DNA of 64,000 nt from Pikeienuella litoralis (GCF_037646705.1 NZ_JBBHER010000007.1:124001-188000); one strand, 5' to 3'; positions 8,766 to 18,187 are shown, numbered from the stretch's first letter. Notes: generated by a model not told the origin, from the sequence alone. Numbers and translations are program-made.

Positions 8766-8794
8766 TTCCGTCGACAGACAAATTTCGGTATACT
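8766..8794 (+). promoter_or_regulatory. candidate promoter of the XRE regulator gene
   Basis: TATACT at 8789-8794 matches a -10 element well. Seventeen bases upstream TTCCGT (8766-8771) is a weak -35. The implied transcription start near 8801 rules out a GTG at 8795 as the translation start and supports the ATG at 8837. Confidence 0.45.
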
Positions 8795-8836
8795 GTGCCT
8801 AGACTAAGCCCCTCCCTGCACGAAAAGCGACCGCAG

Positions 8837-9493
8837 ATGAATCGAATAAAATATCTGCGGGCCGAGCGCCGCTGGGGACAAGCGAAGCTTGCAGAATCCG
8901 CCGACATTCGTGTCGCTACGGTTTCTGAACTGGAGAACGGCAAGGGCAATCCTCGCCTGAGCACGTTGGTAGCCGTCGCGAGAGCGCTAAGTGTCTCTGT
9001 CTCAGATCTTTTTGATTCCAACGACGATCCTGAGGCAAGGGCGCTCACCTCCGCGATTCACGGCCTCGCTCCGGCGACCCGCACGGCCATTGAAACGATC
9101 ATTCGCAATTCACGCCAGACTGTAGCCGCCAAGTCTGGCGTTACCGCTCACGCGATGGAAATGAGTGGCTTCGCCAACAGGTTAACCGCGCTTCTCGATA
9201 AGCTACGTATGTCTCGCGCCGATTTGGCGCGAGCGACAGACATTCCGTACCATCGGCTCAATCGGTGGTTCGTCAGGCCCGACTCAAAGCCCAATGGCCC
9301 GGATCTGCTCGCGGTCTCGCAGGCTCTCGGCGTATCGGAGCACTACCTGATCAACGGCGGCGAACTCAGGCCGTATGACGTCTGCGAATCTCTCGTGCGG
9401 CGCGTTCGAGAACTTGACGAAGAAGACACGCGTCAGGTGGCGCAATTTCTGGATTTTCTTGCGTCTCGCGGATCGCCGACTGGCGGTCGCTGA
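8837..9493 (+). CDS. XRE-family transcriptional regulator with two helix-turn-helix domains
   Basis: The protein has 218 residues. The first HTH (about residues 1-58) is classical Cro/CI: LRAERRWGQAKLAESADIRVATVSELENGKG...LSTLVAVARAL. A second HTH-like unit occupies about 115-175 (RLTALLDKLRMSRADLARAT...HRLNRWF...LLAVSQALGVSEHYLI). A short C-terminal helix follows. Base composition and codon use are less GC-rich than all neighbours, as is the 178-base upstream gap, which suggests recent acquisition. It is a cytoplasmic DNA-binding repressor or activator with unknown targets. No toxin or phage gene accompanies it. Confidence 0.85.
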   Translation: MNRIKYLRAERRWGQAKLAESADIRVATVSELENGKGNPRLSTLVAVARALSVSVSDLFDSNDDPEARALTSAIHGLAPATRTAIETIIRNSRQTVAAKSGVTAHAMEMSGFANRLTALLDKLRMSRADLARATDIPYHRLNRWFVRPDSKPNGPDLLAVSQALGVSEHYLINGGELRPYDVCESLVRRVRELDEEDTRQVAQFLDFLASRGSPTGGR

Positions 9494-9510
9494 TCGCGGC
9501 CCCCCGCACC

Positions 9511-9526
9511 CCTTTACCCCGCCGCC
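9511..9526 (+). repeat. 16-bp direct repeat, copy 1, upstream of ytoQ
   Basis: CCTTTACCCCGCCGCC occurs here, 58 bases before ytoQ, and identically at 10088-10103, 65 bases before the thiolase gene. Both are preceded by a similar GAT-CGGCCCC stretch. Confidence 0.6.
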
Positions 9527-9583
9527 AATACCGCCGACAAAGCCCCCAAACCTCTCACACCCACGGGAAAAGGAGCATTTGCA

Positions 9584-10027
9584 ATGGACCTGAACGTGTA
9601 TCTGGCCGGCGAGATTCATTCCGATTGGCGCGACGCGATCATCGCGGCCTGCGACGGGCTCGATATCGAATGGGCGGGGCCGGTGACCGATCACGCCGCC
9701 TCGGACGATTGCGGGGTCGAGATCTTCGGGGCGGAGGCGGACAAGTTCTGGCATGACCGCAAGGGCGCGCTTCTGAACGCGGTCCGCACCCGCACCGGGA
9801 TCGAGCGGTGCGACGTGCTGGTCGTCTGCTTCGGCGAGAAATACAAGCAATGGAACGCGGCGTTCGACGCGGGCTACGCCGCGGCGCTCGGCAAGCCGAT
9901 CATCACCCTCCATCCGCCCGAGCACGATCATGCGCTGAAGGAGGTGGACGCCGCCGCCAACGCCGTCGCGCGGACGCCGGGCGAGGTGGCGCGGGCGCTG
10001 CGCTACGTCACCGCGTCGACGCTCTGA
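9584..10027 (+). CDS. YtoQ family protein
   Basis: The protein has 147 residues from an ATG with AAAGGAGC upstream. It starts with MDLNVYLAGEIHSDWR and contains SDDCGVEIFG, KFWHDRKGALLNAVRTRTGI, CDVLVVCFGEKYKQWNAAFDAG and GKPIITLHP. This is the pattern of YtoQ proteins, which resemble nucleoside 2-deoxyribosyltransferase/TIR-like alpha-beta folds. The biological role is not established. It stands alone between the XRE gene and a thiolase gene and shares an upstream 16-bp element with the latter. Confidence 0.85.
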   Translation: MDLNVYLAGEIHSDWRDAIIAACDGLDIEWAGPVTDHAASDDCGVEIFGAEADKFWHDRKGALLNAVRTRTGIERCDVLVVCFGEKYKQWNAAFDAGYAAALGKPIITLHPPEHDHALKEVDAAANAVARTPGEVARALRYVTASTL

Positions 10028-10087
10028 GCGGGGGGCGGGGCGCGCTGAACGCGCCGCGCCGGGGAGGCGCCGATTCGGCCCCGCGGG

Positions 10088-10103
10088 CCTTTACCCCGCC
10101 GCC
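10088..10103 (+). repeat. 16-bp direct repeat, copy 2, upstream of the thiolase gene
   Basis: An exact second copy of CCTTTACCCCGCCGCC (see 9511-9526). The position relative to the downstream start codon is similar, so a shared regulatory element is possible. Confidence 0.6.
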
Positions 10104-10168
10104 GTTAACGCGGAGAAAGGCGGGGCGGCGCAGCGGCTCGCGCCTGGAACCAACCGGAGGGACACGAG

Positions 10169-11371
<1,203 letters not shown>

Positions 11372-11440
11372 GCCGCCGCGATAAGTTGATATCCGGTTAA
11401 CGCAAAACAGGAAACACTGTAATAACAACAAGATAGGAAA

Positions 11441-11458
11441 GTTATCGCACGCGATAAC
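11441..11458. promoter_or_regulatory. perfect palindrome, candidate operator of the cyclase-TRAP cluster
   Basis: GTTATCGC-AC-GCGATAAC is an 8+8 perfect inverted repeat in an A/T-rich patch between the thiolase gene and the cyclase gene. The size and symmetry suit a dimeric regulator site. The rest of the 259-base gap shows no gene. Confidence 0.5.
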
Positions 11459-11630
11459 GCGCGATATCCTCTCCGCCCCGCGCCCCGCGCGGGGCGGAAT
11501 CGCTTTGAGATCGCTCTCCCTCCGGCTACCCTCCCGACATGGCGCTCAACCATGAGGGGCGCCCCAGGAACGCCATCGCCCGCGCCCTCCTCCCCCGGAA
11601 AGGCGCGGCCGCTGGGAGAGGGAGACGCAC

Positions 11631-12674
11631 ATGACGTTGACGAAGATTCTCACATTCGCCGCCGCCGCCGCCTTCGCTTTTCAGGCCGACGCGCAAGGGG
11701 TCAACGACAAGCCCCTGACCGAGAACTGGGCGCCGAGCGAATGGGGCGCGGACGACACCGCCGGCTCCGTGAACCGCACCACGCCCGAGATGGTGATGAA
11801 GGCCGTCGGCCTCGTGAAACAGGGCAAGGTCGCCACCCTCGGCAAGATCTACGCCGGCGACGCGCCGAACTTCGGCAGCCGCGTCTGGCGGATGACGATC
11901 CCCGGCCTGCCGACCGGCGGCCCCTACGGCGATCATCAGCTGGTCTACAACGACGAATATCTGGCCGCCGAGATCGGCCAGATCGGCACCCAGTTCGACG
12001 GCCCCGGCCATATCGGCGTCATCACCTCGAAGGGCACGTTCTTCTATAACGGCCGCATCCTTGAAGACGACCCCTCGATCAACGCCTACGGCATGGGCCC
12101 GCTCGGCGTCGAGCATGTGGCCGACAAGGGCTTCGTCTGCCGCGGCGTCCTGCTGGACGCGGTCGCGTACAAGGGCGGCCAGCTGCCGATCCCGAAGGGC
12201 GGCGTCGGCGATCCCGGCATCGTCAGCGACGCGGACGTGAAGGCGATGATCGAGGCGCAAGGCGTCGCCCCGCTCGGCGAGGGCGACTGCGTCTTCCTCT
12301 ACACCGGCCACGGCGACCTCTGGCACCCGACGAACTGGGACACGTTCGACGCGGCGGAGAAGGCCCGGCGCGCCGAGGAGTTCAAATCCGGCGAGCCGGG
12401 ATTCGGGCTCTCCGCCTGCGAATACATGGCCGAGCGGAAGATCATCCTGACCGGCGCCGACACCTGGGCGACCGAGGCCGTGCCGGGCGAGAACCCGGGC
12501 GACCCATTCGAGTGCCACCTCAACCTGCAAACGAAGCGCGGCGTCTGGAACATCGAGAATCTGGACCTCAGCCAGCTCGTCGCCGACAAGGCCTATGAGT
12601 TCCTCTTCGTCTGGTCGCCGCTGAAGATGAAGGGCGCCACCGGCTCCCCCGGCAATCCGATCGCGCTCTACTGA
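11631..12674 (+). CDS. secreted cyclase-family (PF04199) metallohydrolase
   Basis: The protein has 347 residues. A signal peptide ends near ADA-Q (residue 21), so the enzyme is probably periplasmic. The metal-binding motif of the kynurenine-formamidase/isatin-hydrolase superfamily, normally HxGTHxDxPxH, reads QIGTQFDGPGH at 117-127: Asp and the last His are kept while both earlier His are Gln. Later landmarks are FLYTGHGDLWH and GADTWATEAVPG. The family hydrolyses amides or cyclic carbonyl compounds. A complete TRAP transporter follows, so the enzyme may process a substrate in the periplasm before uptake. The Gln-type motif marks a subfamily and makes the metal site uncertain. Confidence 0.82.
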   Translation: MTLTKILTFAAAAAFAFQADAQGVNDKPLTENWAPSEWGADDTAGSVNRTTPEMVMKAVGLVKQGKVATLGKIYAGDAPNFGSRVWRMTIPGLPTGGPYGDHQLVYNDEYLAAEIGQIGTQFDGPGHIGVITSKGTFFYNGRILEDDPSINAYGMGPLGVEHVADKGFVCRGVLLDAVAYKGGQLPIPKGGVGDPGIVSDADVKAMIEAQGVAPLGEGDCVFLYTGHGDLWHPTNWDTFDAAEKARRAEEFKSGEPGFGLSACEYMAERKIILTGADTWATEAVPGENPGDPFECHLNLQTKRGVWNIENLDLSQLVADKAYEFLFVWSPLKMKGATGSPGNPIALY

Positions 12675-12697
12675 CCGGACGCCTCCCGGAAACAGGC

Positions 12698-12722
12698 CTC
12701 CGCCGGCCCCCCGCCGGCGGAG
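12698..12722 (+). terminator. strong stem-loop between cyclase and dctP genes
   Basis: CTCCGCCGGC (12698-12707) pairs perfectly over 10 bp with GCCGGCGGAG (12713-12722) around a C5 loop. No T-tract follows, so it may terminate partially or define an RNA end between the cyclase and transporter messages. Confidence 0.5.
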
Positions 12723-12846
12723 AATTCACCGCGACCGGCGGGATCACGGATTGACAGGGCGCGTTTGATCCCGGTTAATCCCTCGCAGAAACAAATAAAG
12801 ACGTCGTCAGGCGTCGAGAACGAAACGCAATCAGGGAGACCACAAT

Positions 12847-13908
12847 ATGCGACCGACCCTCCTCACGAAGCTCGGAGCCGCGGCGACAGTCGCCGCCCTG
12901 GCGCTCGCCTTCGCGCCGGGAGCCGCCGATGCGGGCCCGAAGGTTCGCTGGAAGATGCATTCCGCCTACGGAACCAATCTCGCCGTGCTCGGCCGGGTGC
13001 CGACCTATGTCGCCGATCAGGTTCACAAGATGTCCGGCGGCGATTTCGACATCAAGGTGTTCGAGCCGGGCGCCCTCGCGGGCGGCGCGGCCTATTACGA
13101 CCCGATCAGCCAGGGCGCGTTCGAGGTCGCGTACGGCACGCCGGGCTTCAACGTCGGCAAGAACTCCGCCTACGCCTTCTTCGGCTCCTGGCCCTTCGGC
13201 CCCGGACCAAGCGAATATCTCGCCTGGATGATGTATGGCGGCGGCAACGAGCTGGCGGAGGAGTATTACGGGCGGGACAATATCAAGTTCTTCCTCTGCG
13301 GAATGATCCCGCCGGAGACCTCCGGCTGGTTCCGCGAGCCGATCGAAAGCATCGACGACCTCAAGGGCCTCAAGATGCGCTTCTACGGCATGGGCGCGCT
13401 CGTGATGCAGAAATTCGGCGTCTCGACCCAGCTTCTGGCGGCGGGCGACATCTATCCCGCGCTCGAGCTCGGCACCATCGACGCGACGGAATTCTCGATG
13501 CCGGCGATCGACCGCGACCTCGGCTTCGCCCAGATCGCCAAATACAATTACTTCCCCGGCTGGCACCAGCAGGCGACCACGACCGAATTCCTGGTCAACA
13601 TGGACGCCTGGAACAAGCTTCCGGAAGAATATCAGGCGATGTTCGAAACCGCCTGCGCCGCCAATGTCGGCTATGAGCTGGCCGATGGGGAAGCGTCCCA
13701 GTTCCAGGCGATGCTGGACAACGAAGCGGCCGGCGTCACCAACATGGTCTGGCCGGACGAGATGCTCGACGCCTTCCGCGGCGCCTGGGAAGAGGTCCTG
13801 GAGACGGAAATCGCGGCCAACCCGGACGTCGCGCGCATCTGGGAGAGCTACGCCTCCTTCCACGAGAAGTACAAGGTCTGGGGCGACCGCGGCTATCTCA
13901 AACGGTGA
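12847..13908 (+). CDS. TRAP transporter substrate-binding protein (DctP family)
   Basis: The protein has 353 residues with a Sec signal peptide ending near ADA. The mature part begins KVRWKMHSAYGTNLAVLG and has the conserved segment LKGLKMRFYGMGALVMQKFG, whose arginine usually binds the substrate carboxylate. This looks like the mannitol/chloroaromatic-type TRAP receptor branch; the substrate is unknown. GGGAG precedes the ATG. The first gene of a P-Q-M operon, followed by a strong hairpin, and preceded by the secreted cyclase. Confidence 0.92.
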   Translation: MRPTLLTKLGAAATVAALALAFAPGAADAGPKVRWKMHSAYGTNLAVLGRVPTYVADQVHKMSGGDFDIKVFEPGALAGGAAYYDPISQGAFEVAYGTPGFNVGKNSAYAFFGSWPFGPGPSEYLAWMMYGGGNELAEEYYGRDNIKFFLCGMIPPETSGWFREPIESIDDLKGLKMRFYGMGALVMQKFGVSTQLLAAGDIYPALELGTIDATEFSMPAIDRDLGFAQIAKYNYFPGWHQQATTTEFLVNMDAWNKLPEEYQAMFETACAANVGYELADGEASQFQAMLDNEAAGVTNMVWPDEMLDAFRGAWEEVLETEIAANPDVARIWESYASFHEKYKVWGDRGYLKR

Positions 13909-13917
13909 CACACCCAT

Positions 13918-13950
13918 GACGCGGGCGCGGATCATGCGCGCGCCCGCGTC
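13918..13950 (+). promoter_or_regulatory. stem-loop between TRAP dctP and dctQ
   Basis: GACGCGGGCGCG (13918-13929) pairs perfectly over 12 bp with CGCGCCCGCGTC (13939-13950), loop of 9 bases. The palindrome TTCGGCCGAA follows directly. Its place just after the binding-protein gene suggests mRNA stabilisation or partial termination that raises binding-protein dosage. Confidence 0.6.
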
Positions 13951-14043
13951 TTCGGCCGAACCCCCGCGCGTTTGTCGACGCTTTCGCCTGAGAGCCCAGG
14001 CCCCCGCCCCCGCCAGACCCGCAGCGGCAAGACAAGCAGGCCC

Positions 14044-14709
14044 ATGAGAACCATTCTCGACATCTCCGCCGCGCTCGACGTGGTCGCGCGCGCGGCCGGC
14101 AAGGCGGTCGGCTGGCTGATGCTGCCGCTGATCGCCGTCATCATGTTCGACGTGACGACGCGAAAGATCGGAGTGACGCAGAACTTCTTCGCCGATTTCA
14201 CCATCGACTACGGGTACTCCATTTCGACGATCATGCAGGATCTGCAATGGCACCTGCATGCCGCGATGCTGCTTCTGAGCTTCGGCTTCGGCTATCTCAC
14301 CAACGCGCACGTCCGGGTGGATGTCTTTCGCGAATTGCTGCCGCGCCGGAAACAGGGGTGGCTCGAACTGGTCGGGCTTCTCGTCCTCGGCCTCCCCTTC
14401 CTCATTCTGATGATGGTCTACGGCTGGGAGCTGTTCCACGTCTCCTGGATACAGAACGAACATTCCGAATCCGTGACCGGCCTGAACTGGCGCTGGTTCA
14501 TCAAGTTCTTCATGCCGGTCGGGTTCGCCCTCACCCTGCTGGCGGTAATCGCCACCCTGGGCCGCCTCGTCGTCTATCTCTTCGGCTCCGAGTTCGACGA
14601 GAAGGCCGCGATCGAGGCGCTTGAGATCTTCGCCGACGACTACGCCGAACTGGAGGCCGCGCGCCTCGCCGCCGAAGCCGCGCTTCGCGCCGAAGCCGAG
14701 GAACTCTGA
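14044..14709 (+). CDS. TRAP transporter small permease (DctQ family)
   Basis: The protein has 221 residues with four membrane helices (KAVGWLMLPLIAVIMFDV; HLHAAMLLLSFGFGYL; LVGLLVLGLPFLILMMVYG; FFMPVGFALTLLAVIATL). The conserved W-HL-A--LLSFGFGYLTNAHVRVD is typical of the larger DctQ proteins that pair with mannitol/chloroaromatic-type permeases. A 30-residue acidic C-terminal tail (AIEALEIFADDYAELEAA) is distinctive. ATG at 14044 is chosen; the TTG at 13972 would add an unlikely proline-rich extension. The next gene starts 3 bases later. Confidence 0.9.
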   Translation: MRTILDISAALDVVARAAGKAVGWLMLPLIAVIMFDVTTRKIGVTQNFFADFTIDYGYSISTIMQDLQWHLHAAMLLLSFGFGYLTNAHVRVDVFRELLPRRKQGWLELVGLLVLGLPFLILMMVYGWELFHVSWIQNEHSESVTGLNWRWFIKFFMPVGFALTLLAVIATLGRLVVYLFGSEFDEKAAIEALEIFADDYAELEAARLAAEAALRAEAEEL

Positions 14710-14712
14710 CCC

Positions 14713-16326
14713 ATGCTTGAGCTTTGGCAGGTCGTCTACGACCATCTCTACGTCTATATCGGCGCCTACATGTTCCTGGCGTTGGCTCTGATGCTCTTCA
14801 CGGGCATGCCGGTCGGCTTCGCGCTTGGCGGGGTCTCGACGCTGTTCGCGATCTGGGCGATCCATCTCGAATTTCTGGATTGGCCCGTCTTCTATCAGAT
14901 CGTCACGCGGGCCTGGGGCGGCGGCTCCTCTGGGGCGGCGCACAATCCGATCCTCGTCGCGATCCCCTGTTTCGTGTTCATGGGCACGATGCTGGAGAAA
15001 TCGAAGGTCGCGGAGGACCTCCTCCACATTCTTCAGATCATGTTGCGGCGGATACCCGGCGGCCTCGCGCTTTCGGTCACCCTGATGGGCACGATCATGG
15101 CCGCGACGACCGGGATCATCGGCGCCTCGGTGGTGATGATCACGCTTCTCGCGCTTCCGGCGATGCTGGCGCGCGGCTATTCGCCCGCGCTCGCCACCGG
15201 CACGATCGCCGCCTCATCGACGCTCGGCATCCTGATCCCGCCATCGATCATGCTGGTCCTGATGGCGAACCTGCTCGCCGTTTCGGTCGGCAATCTCTTC
15301 ATCGGCGCGATCCTGCCGGGGCTCCTGCTCTCAAGTCTCTATTTCGTCTATATCATCGTCTTTGCGACGCTGGCGCCGTCCAAGGCGCCGTCGATGAAGA
15401 AATCGGAGATCCATCTTCTGCCGAGCAGCAGGCCGCGCGTGCTGCTTTTCTTCGCCATCGCCGCGGTCGCGGTCGCGGTCGCCTATTTCGGCGTCTCCGC
15501 CGATCTCGGCGGCGCCAGCATGAACTGGCCGTTCGTCGCCTTTCTGACGATCTTCCTCGCCGCGATGTGGATCGGGAAAATGGAGGGCTCCACCCTCCTT
15601 GGCGGCATTCTTCTGGGGTTCGTGCCGCCGATCTTCCTGATCGTGATGGTGCTCGGCTCGATCTTCGCCGGCTGGGCGACGCCGACCGAAGCCGCGGGCG
15701 TCGGCGCTTTCGGCGCCATTCTGCTCGCGGCGATCCACCGGACGCTGACCTATGACGTTCTGAAATCGGTGATCATCCGCACCGTCCTGATCAACTCGAT
15801 GATCTTCTTCATCTATGTCGGCGCGACGGCGTTCTCCACGGTGTTCCGGAACGTCTACGGCGAAGACCTGATCATCGAATTGATCGAATGGATGGATCTT
15901 GGGCCCTGGCCGCTGCTCTTCGTTCTGATGGGCACGATTTTCCTGATGGGGTTCTTCTTCGACTTTCTGGAGATCACGCTGATCATCCTGCCGGTCTTCG
16001 CGCCGATCATCCGCACCGTCGCGCCCGCGTTCGCCGACCATCTCGGCTACGCCGACCCCACAAACGCCGCCGCGCTCGAGGCGCTACAGGCGCAGGTGAT
16101 CTACTGGTTCGCGATCCTGGTGTCGGTGAATCTGCAAACGTCCTTCCTGACTCCGCCTTTCGGCTTCGCGCTCTTCTACATGAAGGGGGTCGCGCCGGGT
16201 TCGGTGAAGATGCAGGAGATTTATCTCGGGATCATTCCTTTCGTGCTGCTTCAGATTGTCGGGCTCGCGCTGGTTCTGGAATTCCCGAGCCTCGCGCTCT
16301 ACCTGCCCTCGCTGGTGTTTGAGTGA
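14713..16326 (+). CDS. TRAP transporter large permease (DctM family, long form)
   Basis: The protein has 537 residues, about 100 more than a standard DctM, and more than a dozen hydrophobic segments. It has the family motifs GMPVGFALGGVS near residue 30, PCFVFMGTMLEKSKVAEDLL and GILIPPSIMLVLMANL, and an inserted central region around residues 230-300. The long form is typical of the mannitol/chloroaromatic group (COG4664-like by recollection). It forms the sodium-coupled channel with DctQ. Confidence 0.93.
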   Translation: MLELWQVVYDHLYVYIGAYMFLALALMLFTGMPVGFALGGVSTLFAIWAIHLEFLDWPVFYQIVTRAWGGGSSGAAHNPILVAIPCFVFMGTMLEKSKVAEDLLHILQIMLRRIPGGLALSVTLMGTIMAATTGIIGASVVMITLLALPAMLARGYSPALATGTIAASSTLGILIPPSIMLVLMANLLAVSVGNLFIGAILPGLLLSSLYFVYIIVFATLAPSKAPSMKKSEIHLLPSSRPRVLLFFAIAAVAVAVAYFGVSADLGGASMNWPFVAFLTIFLAAMWIGKMEGSTLLGGILLGFVPPIFLIVMVLGSIFAGWATPTEAAGVGAFGAILLAAIHRTLTYDVLKSVIIRTVLINSMIFFIYVGATAFSTVFRNVYGEDLIIELIEWMDLGPWPLLFVLMGTIFLMGFFFDFLEITLIILPVFAPIIRTVAPAFADHLGYADPTNAAALEALQAQVIYWFAILVSVNLQTSFLTPPFGFALFYMKGVAPGSVKMQEIYLGIIPFVLLQIVGLALVLEFPSLALYLPSLVFE

Positions 16327-16333
16327 GGCCCGC

Positions 16334-16352
16334 CCCGGCCGGAAAGGCCGGG
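16334..16352 (+). terminator. stem-loop between convergent dctM and galE
   Basis: CCCGGCC (16334-16340), loop GGAAA, GGCCGGG (16346-16352). It lies 7 bases after the dctM stop and before the oppositely transcribed galE end; no T-tract, so termination is plausible but not certain. Confidence 0.5.
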
Positions 16353-16366
16353 CGCGGCGCGCGGTC

Positions 16367-17356
16367 TCAATTGCGATAACGCGCCATCGTCCGCCACGCC
16401 CAGGCGTCGGCCAGCATCTCCGCCATCGTCGAGCGGCGCGGCCGCCAGCCGAGCGCGGCTTCGGCGCGCGATCCGCCGCAGACGAGCCGCGGCGGATCGC
16501 CCGGCCGCCGCGGACCGACCCGCACCGGCGCGCGCAGCCCTGTCGCGGCTTCGGCGGCGTGGATCACCTCCTTCACCGAGAACCCGCGCCCGGTTCCAAG
16601 GTTGAGGGTCAGCGCCCCACCGCCCGCCAGAAGATGATCGAGCCCGAGGACATGCGCCTGGGCGAGGTCGAGGACATGAAGATAATCGCGAATGCAGGTT
16701 CCGTCCGGGGTCTCGTAATCCGCGCCGTTGACGACGATGGCGGGCCGCGCGCCGGCGATCGCGTCGAGGACGAGCGGCGCGAGATGCGTCTCCGGCTCAT
16801 GCTGCTCGCCGATGCCGGCCGCCGGATCCGCGCCCGCCACGTTGAAATAGCGGAAGACGACGGCGGCGATCCCGTGGCTCGCATAGTCGCCGATCATCCG
16901 TTCGACGGTCAGCTTCGTCCGGCCGTAGGGGTTGATCGGATTCTGCGGATGATCCTCCGTCAATTCCGCGACCGCCTCGCCATATGTCGCGCAGGTGGAG
17001 GAGAAGACCAGCCGCCGCACATCGGCGGCGCGCATCGCGTCCAGAAGGTTGAGCGAGCCGACGACGTTGTTCCGCCAGTAGAGCGCGGGGTGCGCCACGC
17101 TCTCGCCGACATTGGATAGCGCGGCGAAATGCATCACCGCATCGGGGCGCGCCGCCTCGAAAGCCGCGCGAAGCGCCGCCGGATCGAGAAGATCGCCCTC
17201 GATCAGCGGCCCGAACTTCGCCGCCTCCCGCCAGCCCGTGCTCAGATTGTCGAACACGACCGGGCGATGCCCCGCCGCCTTCAACAGCCTGCACGCATGG
17301 GAGCCGATATACCCGGCGCCGCCAGTGACCAGAACCGTCGCCCCCGTCTTATCCAT
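16367..17356 (-). CDS. galE: UDP-glucose 4-epimerase
   Basis: The protein has 329 residues, an extended short-chain dehydrogenase. It has the NAD-binding TGGAGYIGSH at the N-terminus, DNLSTG, FSSTCATYG and the catalytic YGRTK, then RYFNVAGADP, all GalE hallmarks. It interconverts UDP-glucose and UDP-galactose in the cytoplasm to supply sugars for lipopolysaccharide or exopolysaccharide. It is the last gene of a leftward cysQ / KdsB-like / galE run, 33 bases after the preceding gene. Confidence 0.93.
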   Translation of the reverse strand: MDKTGATVLVTGGAGYIGSHACRLLKAAGHRPVVFDNLSTGWREAAKFGPLIEGDLLDPAALRAAFEAARPDAVMHFAALSNVGESVAHPALYWRNNVVGSLNLLDAMRAADVRRLVFSSTCATYGEAVAELTEDHPQNPINPYGRTKLTVERMIGDYASHGIAAVVFRYFNVAGADPAAGIGEQHEPETHLAPLVLDAIAGARPAIVVNGADYETPDGTCIRDYLHVLDLAQAHVLGLDHLLAGGGALTLNLGTGRGFSVKEVIHAAEAATGLRAPVRVGPRRPGDPPRLVCGGSRAEAALGWRPRRSTMAEMLADAWAWRTMARYRN

Positions 17357-17389
17357 CGCGCCGCCCTCCTTCGTTGGCCGCGCGCGGGA

Positions 17390-18184
17390 TCATGCGACTG
17401 CGCGCCCGGCCAGCGCGGCTTCGATCCGGGGCGTGTCTTCCGGGTTGTTCAACTCCCAGAACACCGCGCCGCGCGCCTCCACCTCGACGCAGAGGATCTC
17501 CGCGCCGTTTTCGAGGAATCTGAGCTGCTCCAGCCCCTCACGGCGCTCCAGCGCGCCTTCCGGCCATGCCAGATACGCCTTGAGCGCCGCCGGACGATAC
17601 GCGTAGACGCCGACATGATGCCAGACCTCGGGCGGCGCGCCGGTCCAATCGGGGGGCGTGAACGGCAGCACCTCCTTGGAGAAATAGAGCGCGCGGCGGT
17701 CAGGGCGCATCACCGCCGTCGTGCCGCCGACGCGCCCGGCCGCGCGATCGGCCTGAAACCCCCGCAAGGCGGCGGCGTCGCAGCGCAGAACCGGCGTCGC
17801 CATGGCGCAGTCCGGCGCCGCCTCCATCGCGGCCACGAGCGCCTCGACGAACCATGGCGGCGTCAGCGGCGCATCGCCCTGAAGGTTGACGATGATGTCG
17901 TCCGGGGCGGCGCCGGCCGCGGCCTCCGCGCAGCGTTCAGTGCCGTTGCGCGCGGCGGGCGAAGTCATCACGACCTCGGCGCCGAAGGCCGCGACATGGG
18001 AGGCGATCCGTTCGTCATCCGTGGCCACCGCGACGCGGGCCGCGCCGGAGACCTTCATCGCGGCCTCCCATGTCCGCCGGATCAGGCTCTTCGTCACGCC
18101 GTCCGGGCCGCGAAGCGGCGCGAGCGGCTTGCCGGGGAACCGGCTCGAGGCGTAGCGCGCCGGGATGAAGATCGTGGCCGCCAT
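17390..18184 (-). CDS. KdsB-like cytidylyltransferase, divergent
   Basis: The protein has 264 residues. The N-terminal nucleotide-binding motif IPARYASSRFPGKPLA, VATDDERI and HHVGVYAYRP show kinship with CMP-KDO synthetase (KdsB), which activates KDO for lipopolysaccharide. Two active-site regions differ: the usual NxQGDEP reads NLQGDAPL (Ala105 for Glu), and the usual GVDTPEDL near the end reads ELNNPEDT, replacing the metal-binding Asp with Asn. I recall the same changes in relatives from this bacterial group, so it is probably a consistent subfamily and not a decaying gene. The activated sugar may not be KDO. It starts 3 bases after cysQ. Confidence 0.8.
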   Translation of the reverse strand: MAATIFIPARYASSRFPGKPLAPLRGPDGVTKSLIRRTWEAAMKVSGAARVAVATDDERIASHVAAFGAEVVMTSPAARNGTERCAEAAAGAAPDDIIVNLQGDAPLTPPWFVEALVAAMEAAPDCAMATPVLRCDAAALRGFQADRAAGRVGGTTAVMRPDRRALYFSKEVLPFTPPDWTGAPPEVWHHVGVYAYRPAALKAYLAWPEGALERREGLEQLRFLENGAEILCVEVEARGAVFWELNNPEDTPRIEAALAGRAVA

Positions 18185-18187
18185 CGT

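Noticed and set aside
12775..15027. 750-codon minus-strand open frame opposite TRAP genes
   Set aside because: Antisense shadow with Arg/Asp/Gly/His bias and no domain; the TRAP proteins on the plus strand are complete.
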